A stretch of DNA of 6,925 bases from NCBI GenBank assembly GCA_021161105.1, contig JAGHBG010000061.1, positions 1 to 6,925 on the forward strand. Reading direction: 5' to 3'. Both the position numbers and the translations under genes were made by a program. The DNA is from Thermotogaceae bacterium (lineage in GTDB: Bacteria > Thermotogota > Thermotogae > Thermotogales > Thermotogaceae). The notes beneath the pieces are model-generated. The model was given only the letters and a program-made list of their open reading frames with translations. It was not told the DNA's origin and did not search any database. This document shows, piece by piece, positions 1-5,998 of this stretch. Position 1 is the stretch's first letter; each line of letters starts with the position of its first letter.

Positions 1-1
1 T

Positions 2-58
2 CATGTAAAAATAACAGGTGCAAATGAATATTATATGGAGGGAGAAATAATTGGCTAA
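2..58 (+). CDS. rimO: C-terminal end of probable RimO (ribosomal protein S12 methylthiotransferase), 5' part outside window
   Basis: The frame starting at base 2 is open to a TAA at 56-58 and encodes 18 residues, HVKITGANEYYMEGEIIG. This resembles the last beta strands of the TRAM RNA-binding domain that closes radical-SAM methylthiotransferases of the RimO/MiaB family, where a V-K-I-T stretch is followed by an aromatic residue and G-E-hydrophobic. RimO adds a methylthio group to an aspartate of ribosomal protein S12. In many Firmicutes and Thermotogota rimO lies just upstream of pgsA and recA, which supports RimO over MiaB. The stop lies 8 bp inside pgsA, so the two are probably translationally coupled. 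Only the tail is visible, and no radical-SAM cysteine motif can be checked, so the identity rests on a short match plus context. Confidence 0.6.
   Translation, partial: HVKITGANEYYMEGEIIG
37..44 (+). promoter_or_regulatory. Shine-Dalgarno site for pgsA, supporting a TTG start
   Basis: GGAGGGAG sits 6 bases before the TTG at 51. An in-frame TAA at 48-50 immediately precedes that TTG, so no earlier start is possible. The next ATG in frame is codon 10, inside the conserved N-terminal helix. The site lies within the last codons of the upstream gene. Confidence 0.85.
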
Positions 59-566
59 CTTTATTTCTTTTTTAAGAATGTTTTTACTTGTACCAGTTGG
101 TATACTTTTGTATAATAATTCATATACTGCAGCGCTGTGGGTCTTTGTGGTTGCAGCTTTAAGTGATTGGCTTGATGGCTTTATCGCAAGAAAAACAAAT
201 GCTGTAACAGAAACAGGGAAAGTCATAGACCAAATAGCTGATAAAGTGCTCATAACATCAACGATGATATTTTTGGTTGACTTAAAACAGCTTCCTGTTT
301 GGCTTGTTGTAGCAGTGGTGTGGAGGGACACAATGGTAAGTGCAACAAGGATTCTGGCAGCAAAGATGGGATTCATAATAGCCGCAAATATGTTTGGAAA
401 AGCAAAAACTGTTAGCCAGATGGTTCTTTTAATACTTATTCTGGCAAAGGACATTATACCTTTGTATGAACCGGTTAAGATATTACTTATATGGATTGTA
501 TTTATATTCACTGTTTTGTCTGGAATCGTTTACATTTATCAAAACAGAAGAGTTTTTACTATATAA
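51..566 (+). CDS. pgsA: CDP-diacylglycerol--glycerol-3-phosphate 3-phosphatidyltransferase (PGP synthase)
   Basis: This 171-residue integral membrane enzyme transfers the phosphatidyl group from CDP-diacylglycerol to glycerol 3-phosphate, the committed step to phosphatidylglycerol. The full CDP-alcohol phosphotransferase signature is present: D39-x2-D42-G43-x2-A46-R47-x8-G56-x3-D60-x3-D64, whose aspartates bind metal and substrate. PgsA-type features also include the N-terminal FLR...P helix, R92-D93 with the following VSATR, and G116-K-A-K-T-x-x-Q123. These favour PgsA over cardiolipin or phosphatidylinositol synthases of the same superfamily. Hydrophobic stretches near 5-21, 24-38, 66-78, 81-91, 122-132 and 142-162 fit the usual six-helix topology. 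Length is normal to slightly short. Residue 61 is Gln where many homologues have Pro (DPIADK type), a small variation. It overlaps the upstream gene by 8 bp and ends 12 bp before thpR. Confidence 0.93.
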   Translation: MANFISFLRMFLLVPVGILLYNNSYTAALWVFVVAALSDWLDGFIARKTNAVTETGKVIDQIADKVLITSTMIFLVDLKQLPVWLVVAVVWRDTMVSATRILAAKMGFIIAANMFGKAKTVSQMVLLILILAKDIIPLYEPVKILLIWIVFIFTVLSGIVYIYQNRRVFTI

Positions 567-578
567 AGGGGGGATACA

Positions 579-1139
579 ATGAGAACCTTTATCGCAATTG
601 ATGTTACAGAAGAACTCAAAAGAAAAACTGATGAGATCATAGAAAAACTGATGAGGAGGGGTTTTAGAGCCAACTGGGTAAAGCCAGAAAACCTTCATTT
701 GACTTTATTTTTTCTTGGCGAAATGAAAAAATCCACTGTTGATGAAATGACTGAAAAACTTTGCGACAGAATTAGAGGTTTTCCAAGTTTTTCTTTTGAT
801 GTCAATGGCCTTAACTTTTTCAAAAAGGGCGGAGGACCAAGAGTTATCTGGATAGCAGTTGAGAAAAATCAGGCACTTCAAAAACTATACGAAGAGTTAA
901 GAATCGAACTTTTAAAATATGGATACATGAAAGAATCTGAGAATAGGTTCATTCCACATATAACGATAGCTCGGGTAAAACACTACCCTGAGATGTGGGA
1001 AAAATTAATAAAAGATATAAATATGGAAAAAAGCACGGTGCCAGTGTCGCACTTCACTGTTTATTCCTCAAATCTAACTCCAGACGGACCTATATATACA
1101 CCGGTACACAAATGCGATTTTGAAAGGGGGATGATTTAA
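579..1139 (+). CDS. thpR: RNA 2',3'-cyclic phosphodiesterase (2H phosphoesterase, formerly '2'-5' RNA ligase')
   Basis: This 186-residue cytoplasmic protein belongs to the 2H phosphoesterase superfamily. Both catalytic HxTx motifs are intact: H40-L-T42-L in [10 protein letters not shown] and H127-I-T129-I in [11 protein letters not shown]. Known members hydrolyse RNA 2',3'-cyclic phosphate ends to 2'-phosphates; the older name comes from an in vitro ligase activity on tRNA halves. The N-terminus MRTFIAIDV and the internal WIAV strand are typical, and the length matches the family. The ATG at 579 follows an AAAGGGGG ribosome binding site at about 566-573, which overlaps the pgsA stop. The gene ends one base before recA, and the recA ribosome binding site lies inside its last codons. 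Family and active-site residues are clear; the physiological substrate is not known from sequence. Confidence 0.92.
   Translation: MRTFIAIDVTEELKRKTDEIIEKLMRRGFRANWVKPENLHLTLFFLGEMKKSTVDEMTEKLCDRIRGFPSFSFDVNGLNFFKKGGGPRVIWIAVEKNQALQKLYEELRIELLKYGYMKESENRFIPHITIARVKHYPEMWEKLIKDINMEKSTVPVSHFTVYSSNLTPDGPIYTPVHKCDFERGMI
1123..1130 (+). promoter_or_regulatory. Shine-Dalgarno site for recA inside the 3' end of thpR
   Basis: AAAGGGGG lies 10 bases before the recA ATG at 1141 and within the last codons of thpR. With a single base between the thpR stop and the recA start, ribosomes finishing thpR are well placed to reinitiate on recA. Confidence 0.75.
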
Positions 1140-1140
1140 T

Positions 1141-2184
1141 ATGAACAATAAAAAGGATTCCAAGAAAGAAGTTCTTGAAAAAACTCTTAAAAGGATAGAG
1201 GAATCCTTTGGAAAAGGTACCATAATGGTTCTTGGAGATGCGAAGTCAGTACAAAAGGTGGAGGTCATACCTACTGGATCACTGTCACTCGATATAGCCA
1301 CAGGAGTTGGAGGATACCCGAGAGGAAGAATTATAGAAATATACGGTCCTGAATCCAGTGGAAAGACAACTCTTGCCCTCCATGCTATAGCAGAAGCTCA
1401 AAAACATGGCGGAGTCGCTGCTTTTGTTGATACTGAGCATAGTCTAGACCCATATTATGCTCAGTCACTGGGTGTTGATGTTAATAACCTTCTCATATCG
1501 CAGCCAGACTACGGTGAGCAAGCACTTGAAATAGTGGATGAGCTTGTTCGCTCTGGTGTAGTTGACATGATTGTTGTTGACTCCGTTGCAGCTTTAGTTC
1601 CGAAAGCAGAGTTTGAAGGTGCCATGGGAGACATGCAGGTAGGGCTGCAGGCAAGGCTCATGTCCCAGGCACTAAGAAAACTTGCAGGAAGCGTAAACAA
1701 ATCAAAAGTTGTTGTAATTTTTATCAATCAGACCAGAATGAAAATTGGAGTAATGTACGGAAATCCAGAAACAACCACAGGAGGTGTGGCTCTTAAGTTC
1801 TACGCAACCATGAGAATAGATGTAAGAAAAAGGGATGCTATAAAGACCGCAAAGGATGTGATCGGATATGAAACACAGGCAAAAATCGTCAAAAACAAGG
1901 TTGCGCCTCCGTTCAAAACCGCAAAATTTGATGTAATTTTCGGAAAGGGAATAGTAAGGGAACATGAAATATTCAACCTTGGTGTTGAGGAAAAAATTAT
2001 AACTAAAAAAGGAAGCTGGTTCTCTTATGTAGATGAAAGCGGCAAGGAACATTCTTTGGGTCAGGGCAAGCTTAACGCCGTTAATTACTTAGAAGAACAC
2101 CCTGAAATAGCTCTTGAAATAGAAAGGAAGATAAGACAGAAATATGGCTTACCGCTACCGGAAAAAGCAAAAGAAAAGAAGTGA
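1141..2184 (+). CDS. recA: Recombinase RecA
   Basis: RecA forms ATP-dependent filaments on single-stranded DNA, drives strand exchange in recombinational repair, and acts as co-protease for LexA where an SOS system exists. The 347 residues show the N-terminal oligomerisation helix (about 5-25), Walker [10 protein letters not shown] at 69-77 (K75, T76), the catalytic glutamate E99 in FVDTEH, Walker B VDMIVVD ending at D147, loop L1 around 156-168 ([12 protein letters not shown]), the glutamine switch Q197 in FINQTR, and loop L2 around GNPETTTGG (207-215). The C-terminal domain is complete (GSWFSY at 291-296, GQGK at 307-310). Two points differ from E. coli RecA: the strand before the catalytic Glu reads FVDTEH rather than FIDAEH, and the tail ends in lysine-rich EKAKEKK instead of an acidic tail. 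It starts 1 bp after thpR and overlaps recX by 41 bp. Confidence 0.98.
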   Translation: MNNKKDSKKEVLEKTLKRIEESFGKGTIMVLGDAKSVQKVEVIPTGSLSLDIATGVGGYPRGRIIEIYGPESSGKTTLALHAIAEAQKHGGVAAFVDTEHSLDPYYAQSLGVDVNNLLISQPDYGEQALEIVDELVRSGVVDMIVVDSVAALVPKAEFEGAMGDMQVGLQARLMSQALRKLAGSVNKSKVVVIFINQTRMKIGVMYGNPETTTGGVALKFYATMRIDVRKRDAIKTAKDVIGYETQAKIVKNKVAPPFKTAKFDVIFGKGIVREHEIFNLGVEEKIITKKGSWFSYVDESGKEHSLGQGKLNAVNYLEEHPEIALEIERKIRQKYGLPLPEKAKEKK

Positions 2185-2602
2185 AGATCCTTATAAATAT
2201 GTATCAAGACTTTTAAAATATCGGCTCAGATCAGAAAAGGAAATTAGAGATAGATTATCTCAAAGATTTCCTTTTGATGTTGTAGAAGAAGTTGTTAGTA
2301 AACTCAAGGAAAAAAGTATTATAGATGATAAACGTTTTGCTTACATGTATGCAAAGGATCATTTGCAGATTTATAGACACGGCCCAAAGCTAATTAGAGC
2401 AAAGTTGAAAGCACTTGGTATTGACGAGGATATTATTGATGAAGGTATACAGGCAGCCTGGAACGAATTTGATATAGAGGCTTTCATAAAAGAAATTTCA
2501 AGGAAAAAGAACGACCTAAAAGAAATTAAAAAATTTCTGTACAAACGAGGGTTTGATACATCTATCCTCGACAATGTTGATATTGAAATAGATCGGAGGT
2601 GA
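2144..2602 (+). CDS. recX: Regulatory protein RecX
   Basis: RecX binds RecA filaments and RecA protein and modulates, usually inhibits, filament growth and ATPase activity. The 152 residues fit the all-helical tandem three-helix repeat family: a first repeat around 18-57 ([20 protein letters not shown]), the signature second repeat around 59-100 with IIDDKRFA (59-66) and [16 protein letters not shown] (78-93), and a shorter third repeat to about 143. The N-terminus is strongly basic (RYRKKQKKR, residues 4-12), which could contact DNA. The ATG at 2144 is the only possible start, because an in-frame TAA lies at 2132-2134 and no ATG, GTG or TTG follows before the conserved helix. An AAAGGAAG site at 2123-2130 precedes it. 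The gene therefore overlaps recA by 41 bp, and 6 bp separate it from rny. Confidence 0.9.
   Translation: MAYRYRKKQKKRSEDPYKYVSRLLKYRLRSEKEIRDRLSQRFPFDVVEEVVSKLKEKSIIDDKRFAYMYAKDHLQIYRHGPKLIRAKLKALGIDEDIIDEGIQAAWNEFDIEAFIKEISRKKNDLKEIKKFLYKRGFDTSILDNVDIEIDRR
2595..2602 (+). promoter_or_regulatory. Full-consensus Shine-Dalgarno site for rny, containing the recX stop
   Basis: GGAGGTGA is a perfect complement to the 3' end of bacterial 16S rRNA and lies 6 bases before the rny ATG at 2609. Its last three bases are the recX TGA stop. Ribosomes ending recX sit directly on this site, which suggests coupled and efficient rny translation. Confidence 0.9.
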
Positions 2603-2608
2603 CGAAGA

Positions 2609-4138
2609 ATGCTATGGATTATATCTATCGCATCTGGAGTTGTTGGAATATTTTTAGGTTATATTCTTGCAAAAAATTCTATAGAAGCGAAATTAAAAAA
2701 GGCTAAAGAAGATTTTAAAGAAATAATAGAAAAAGCTAAAGAAGAAGCTAAAGAAATAAGAGCGAAGATGATTGAAGAAGCCAGAGTAGAAATCCACAGG
2801 ATGAAGGAAGAATATGAGCGAGATAGAAGAAAGCGAGAAGAAGAGCTTCAGTCTTACGAGGACAGGCTAATAAAAAGAGAAGAGATAATTGCAAAAAGAG
2901 AAGAAACTATTGATAAAAAAGAAGAGATGATCGATGAGCTTAAAAAAACTATAGAGAAAAAGGAGTCTGAACTTAAGGAAAAGGAAGAAAGGATAAATGA
3001 AGAGCTTGTAAAAATTGCCGGGATGACAGAGGAAGAAGCAAAAGAATTACTCTTAAAAAATGCAGAAGAAAAGTACAAACATGACCTCGCGATGCTTTAC
3101 AAAAACATAAAGGATGAAATAGAAGATAAAGCGGAGAAAGAAGCAAAAAGAATAATGACAATAGCTATACAGAGATTTGCAGCGGAACATGTCAGTGAAG
3201 CAACAGTTACAGTTGTCCCCCTTCCGTCTGACGATATGAAAGGAAGAATAATCGGAAGAGAAGGTAGAAACATAAGAGCCTTCGAAAAACTAACTGGTGT
3301 AACACTTATAGTCGATGATGTTCCTGATATTGTTGTTCTCTCCTCGTTTAATCCATTTAGAAGAGAAATAGCAAGGCTTACACTTGAGAAGCTGGTCGCA
3401 GACGGTAGGATTCACCCGGCAAGAATTGAAGAAATGTATGAAAAAGCCAAAAAGGAAATAGAAACAGTCGTGAAAGAAGCAGGGCAAGATGCTGCCTTTC
3501 GTGCAGGTGTTGTAGGGCTTCATCCCGAGATAATCAAACTTCTTGGAAAGTTAAAGTTTAGAACAAGTTACGGACAGAACGTCCTTGAACATTCGATAGA
3601 AGTCGCACAACTCGCCGGAATGATGGCAGCAGAACTTGGCCTAAATGTGGAAAAAACTAAAAGAGGTGGACTTCTCCATGACATTGGAAAAGCTGTTGAT
3701 CATGAAGTTGAAGGATCTCACACCATAATCGGCGGAGAACTCGCAAGAAGATATGGAGAAAAACCGGATATAGTAAATGCGATAATGTCCCACCACGGAG
3801 AAGTAGAACCTGCTACACCAGAAGCAGTCCTTGTTGCCGCTGCTGACGCACTTTCCGCAGCAAGACCTGGTGCAAGAAGGGAAACCATAGAGAATTACAT
3901 CAGAAGGCTCATGAAACTTGAAGAACTTGCAGAAAGTTTTTCCAATGTTGAAAAAGCCTTTGCAATCCAGGCTGGAAGAGAGATTAGAGTGATCGTTCAA
4001 CCAGATAAAGTAGATGATGCAGAAGCAGAATTGTTAGCTTACGAGATAGCAAAGAAGATCGAAGAAGAACTTGAATATCCCGGCGTTTTAAAGGTAGTGG
4101 TGATAAGAGAAAAACGCAGTGTAGCCTATGCAAAATAA
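2609..4138 (+). CDS. rny: Ribonuclease Y
   Basis: RNase Y is the membrane-anchored endoribonuclease that starts bulk mRNA decay in many bacteria lacking RNase E. The 509 residues follow the family layout: an N-terminal membrane helix (about 2-21); a long Lys/Glu-rich coiled coil (about 25-190); a KH RNA-binding domain from about 198 with the GxxG loop in [10 protein letters not shown] (212-221); and an HD phosphohydrolase domain with metal-binding H328, H357-D358 (LLHDIGK), H371, H395-H396 (SHHGE) and D413. The C-terminus with [14 protein letters not shown] is typical. Length is close to the approximately 520 residues of the B. subtilis enzyme. Linkage to recA and recX is a known arrangement in Firmicutes and Thermotogota. 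It ends 9 bp before the terminator hairpin, so it is the last gene of this block. No truncation or missing active-site residue was seen. Confidence 0.97.
   Translation: MLWIISIASGVVGIFLGYILAKNSIEAKLKKAKEDFKEIIEKAKEEAKEIRAKMIEEARVEIHRMKEEYERDRRKREEELQSYEDRLIKREEIIAKREETIDKKEEMIDELKKTIEKKESELKEKEERINEELVKIAGMTEEEAKELLLKNAEEKYKHDLAMLYKNIKDEIEDKAEKEAKRIMTIAIQRFAAEHVSEATVTVVPLPSDDMKGRIIGREGRNIRAFEKLTGVTLIVDDVPDIVVLSSFNPFRREIARLTLEKLVADGRIHPARIEEMYEKAKKEIETVVKEAGQDAAFRAGVVGLHPEIIKLLGKLKFRTSYGQNVLEHSIEVAQLAGMMAAELGLNVEKTKRGGLLHDIGKAVDHEVEGSHTIIGGELARRYGEKPDIVNAIMSHHGEVEPATPEAVLVAAADALSAARPGARRETIENYIRRLMKLEELAESFSNVEKAFAIQAGREIRVIVQPDKVDDAEAELLAYEIAKKIEEELEYPGVLKVVVIREKRSVAYAK
2873..2935 (+). repeat. 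Three tandem 21-bp imperfect repeats coding coiled-coil heptads in rny
   Basis: Codon-aligned units at 2873-2893, 2894-2914 and 2915-2935 encode [14 protein letters not shown] and KKEEMID (RNase Y residues 89-109). The first two match at 16 of 21 bases. Weaker protein-level heptads continue to about residue 130. This is the expected periodicity of the RNase Y coiled coil, visible here also in DNA, and may reflect past in-frame slippage. Confidence 0.7.
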
Positions 4139-4147
4139 TATTCAGCG

Positions 4148-4169
4148 AAAGCCCCCTTTTGGGGGCTTT
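4148..4169 (+). terminator. Intrinsic terminator closing the recA-rny block
   Basis: A perfect 9-bp stem AAAGCCCCC / GGGGGCTTT encloses a TTTT loop, 9 bases after the rny stop codon. The downstream side reads CTTTGTTAAT, so the U-tract is short and interrupted by G, but the GC core is very stable. Read on the opposite strand the tract is poorer (CTTTCGCT), so I favour + strand termination. It separates the rny transcript from the gcv promoter. Confidence 0.87.
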
Positions 4170-4215
4170 GTTAATGATTATCTAAAAAGTGTAATACTGT
4201 ATGATAAACGGAAAG

Positions 4216-4244
4216 TTGGTTATACATATTTTTTCGATTATAAT
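4216..4244 (+). promoter_or_regulatory. Probable housekeeping sigma-factor promoter for the gcv operon
   Basis: A perfect -10 hexamer TATAAT lies at 4239-4244. Exactly 17 bases upstream is TTGGTT (4216-4221), a half-matching -35 element. Transcription would start near 4251, giving a leader of only about 35 nt before the gcvH ATG at 4286. The position between a terminator and the first gcv gene supports the call. A weaker alternative -10, TATACA at 4221-4226, lacks a good -35. Confidence 0.6.
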
Positions 4245-4272
4245 TTGTATGGAACAATCTAAAATTTTTTAT

Positions 4273-4280
4273 GGAGGTGG
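4273..4280 (+). promoter_or_regulatory. Shine-Dalgarno site that fixes the gcvH start at 4286
   Basis: GGAGGTGG lies 5 bases before the ATG at 4286. The longer reading from the ATG at 4271 would place this site inside the gene and leave only A/T-rich sequence before the start. It would also add five residues (MEVEC) not expected in GcvH. Confidence 0.85.
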
Positions 4281-4285
4281 AATGC

Positions 4286-4654
4286 ATGAAGAAATATTCA
4301 AAAACTCACGAATGGGTAGAGATTATTGAGGAAAACAAAGCCAAGATAGGTATATCCAATCATGCTCAGGATGAGCTTGGCGATGTTGTTTATATCGAGC
4401 TTCCAGAAATTGGAAGCGAACTTAAAAAAGGAGAGGCTTTCTCTACAGTTGAATCGGTCAAAGCAGCAGAGGATATTTACGCACCAGTTTCTGGAAAGGT
4501 TACAGCTGTTAATGAAGAACTCAACGACCATCCAGAACTTATAAATGAAGACGCAGAAGGAAAGGGATGGATTTGTGAGGTGGAACTTTCTGATCCATCA
4601 GAACTTGATGATCTCATGACAGAAGAGGAATACAAAAAATTCATCGAGGGGTGA
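4286..4654 (+). CDS. gcvH: Glycine cleavage system H protein (lipoyl carrier)
   Basis: GcvH carries the aminomethyl group from the P-protein to the T-protein on a lipoyl-lysine and then shuttles reducing equivalents to the L-protein. From the ATG at 4286 it has 122 residues, close to the family norm. Diagnostic segments are KYSKTHEWV (3-11), IGISNHAQDELGDVVYIELP (21-40), the lipoylation site ESVKAAEDIYAPVSG with K59, and GKGWI near 92-96. The segment before GKGWI reads NEDAE, where many homologues have NEDPY. I chose the second in-frame ATG because of the ribosome binding site at 4273-4280. It is the first gene of the gcv operon and ends 6 bp before gcvPA, whose ribosome binding site overlaps its stop codon. 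The protein can also serve as a lipoate relay in some bacteria, but the neighbours point to glycine cleavage. Confidence 0.96.
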   Translation: MKKYSKTHEWVEIIEENKAKIGISNHAQDELGDVVYIELPEIGSELKKGEAFSTVESVKAAEDIYAPVSGKVTAVNEELNDHPELINEDAEGKGWICEVELSDPSELDDLMTEEEYKKFIEG

Positions 4655-4660
4655 CCTTAT

Positions 4661-5998
4661 GTGAAAAGATATCCATACCTGCCACACACTGAAGAAGATA
4701 TAAGGGAAATGCTCAAAGTTATAGGAGTTGAGTTAATCGATGATCTCTTTGTTGATGTTCCGAAAACCATTTCTCCTGAAAAACTCAATCTTCCAGAATC
4801 AAAGGACGAGATTACAGTTAGAAGAATTATCGAAAATCTTGCAAAGAAAAATAAGTTTTTAAACGAAATGAAAGTCTTTCTTGGCGCAGGAATTTACTAC
4901 AGATACATCCCCTCAGTTGTATACCACATGGCATCGAAACCAAACTTTGTAACAGCATACACGCCATATCAAGCGGAAGTCTCTCAGGGGACACTTCAAG
5001 CCCTCTTTGAATACCAAACGATGATCTGCGAACTTACAGGGATGGAAGTCACAAACGCTTCAATGTATGACGGAGCATCCGCCCTTGCAGAAGCGATGCT
5101 CATGGCAGTAAGGATCTCTAAAAAGCCAAAAGTTCTTCTCTCTGAAGCCGTTCATCCGGAATACAAAAGAACAGTTGAAACCTATGTAAAACCTCAGGGA
5201 ATAGAGGTTGAGTATTTTGCCTACGATAAAGAAACAGGTCAGGTTGATATAGAAGACCTGAAGAAAAAACTTGACGATAAAGTTGGCGGTGTAGCAGTAG
5301 CGTATCCAAATTTCTTTGGTATCGTTGAGGACTTAAAGGCAATAAAGGAGGCACTTCCTGAAAAAGTTCCCTTTGTTGTAGCTGCTGATCCAATAGCCCT
5401 TGCAATCCTTGAGCCACCGGCAAAGTTCGGTGCTGACATCGTCGTTGGAGAAGGTCAGGCTCTTGGAAACTTCCCGGAACTTGGCGGGCCGGGCTTTGGA
5501 TTTTTCTCCACAAACATGAAGCATGTAAGAACGATGCCCGGAAGGCTCATCGGAAAGACAAAAGATGTAGACGGAAAGACCGGCTATGTGATGATTCTTC
5601 AGACAAGAGAGCAGCATATAAGAAGAAGCAAAGCCACAAGCAACATCTGCTCCAACCACGCCCACTCTGCAGTTATGGCAGCAATTTACATGGCAACAAT
5701 GGGAAAGGAAGGCCTTGTTGAAGTTGCCGAGCGCTCTACAAAGGCTGCTCACTACCTTGCAAAAAGACTTGAAGAGAAGGGCTTCTCCCTTGCGTTTAAA
5801 GGACCGTTCCTCTTTGAGTTTGTCTTTAACGCCGGGCAGGACTACGAAGAAAAATGGCACAAGATGGTTGAAAAAGGAATATTGGGACCACTTCCGCTTT
5901 CAAGGTTCTATGCTGATATGGACGGCAAAGCCTTAGCCGCAACAACGGAGCTCACCACAAAAGAGGATATTGAAGCCCTCCTGGAGGCGATAGCATGA
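4661..5998 (+). CDS. gcvPA: Glycine dehydrogenase (decarboxylating) subunit 1, P-protein alpha half
   Basis: With GcvPB this forms the two-subunit P-protein, which decarboxylates glycine using PLP and passes the aminomethyl group to lipoyl-GcvH. The 445 residues cover the non-catalytic aminotransferase fold half: [11 protein letters not shown] (8-18), [12 protein letters not shown] (73-84), [20 protein letters not shown] (98-117), GGPGFGFF (275-282), MPGRLIG (292-298) and [20 protein letters not shown] (313-332). There is no PLP-lysine here, as expected; it is in GcvPB. Residue 81 is Arg where I recall His in most homologues (YDHY type). The start is GTG at 4661, 6 bases after the purine-rich GAGGGGTGA (4646-4654) that contains the gcvH stop; the nearby ATG at 4659 runs at once into TGA. 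It overlaps gcvPB by 4 bp (ATGA). Confidence 0.95.
   Translation: MKRYPYLPHTEEDIREMLKVIGVELIDDLFVDVPKTISPEKLNLPESKDEITVRRIIENLAKKNKFLNEMKVFLGAGIYYRYIPSVVYHMASKPNFVTAYTPYQAEVSQGTLQALFEYQTMICELTGMEVTNASMYDGASALAEAMLMAVRISKKPKVLLSEAVHPEYKRTVETYVKPQGIEVEYFAYDKETGQVDIEDLKKKLDDKVGGVAVAYPNFFGIVEDLKAIKEALPEKVPFVVAADPIALAILEPPAKFGADIVVGEGQALGNFPELGGPGFGFFSTNMKHVRTMPGRLIGKTKDVDGKTGYVMILQTREQHIRRSKATSNICSNHAHSAVMAAIYMATMGKEGLVEVAERSTKAAHYLAKRLEEKGFSLAFKGPFLFEFVFNAGQDYEEKWHKMVEKGILGPLPLSRFYADMDGKALAATTELTTKEDIEALLEAIA
5977..5987 (+). promoter_or_regulatory. gcvPB Shine-Dalgarno within a small inverted repeat
   Basis: GGAGG at 5983-5987 lies 7 bases before the gcvPB ATG at 5995 and is directly preceded by its complement CCTCC (5977-5981), with one base between. 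As RNA it could form at most a 4-bp hairpin with a three-base loop covering the Shine-Dalgarno. Translation of gcvPA through this point would open it. The Shine-Dalgarno role is well supported; the sequestering role is inference. Confidence 0.55.

Noticed and set aside
1068..1096. Possible promoter inside thpR (TATATA at 1091) for recA
   Set aside because: The element 17 bases upstream (TCAAAT) does not resemble a -35 box, and AT-rich coding sequence gives such hits often.
2690..3180. Long purine-rich stretch on the + strand
   Set aside because: Explained by Lys/Glu/Arg codons (AAA, GAA, AGA) of the RNase Y coiled coil.
4194..4202. Short palindrome ATACTGTAT upstream of the gcv promoter, as a possible operator
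   Set aside because: Nine bases of AT-rich palindrome are expected by chance, and no second copy was found nearby.
4139..4270. Glycine riboswitch upstream of gcvH
   Set aside because: The terminator hairpin and promoter occupy most of the space, and I see no conserved riboswitch-like stems between the promoter and gcvH.
4271..4285. Upstream ATG for gcvH adding five residues
   Set aside because: It would place the strong GGAGGTGG site inside the gene; the ATG at 4286 has correct spacing and gives the usual GcvH N-terminus.
5333..5860. 175-codon minus-strand open frame opposite gcvPA
   Set aside because: Lies wholly within a clearly coding + strand gene, has no ribosome binding site that I can see and no recognisable domain.
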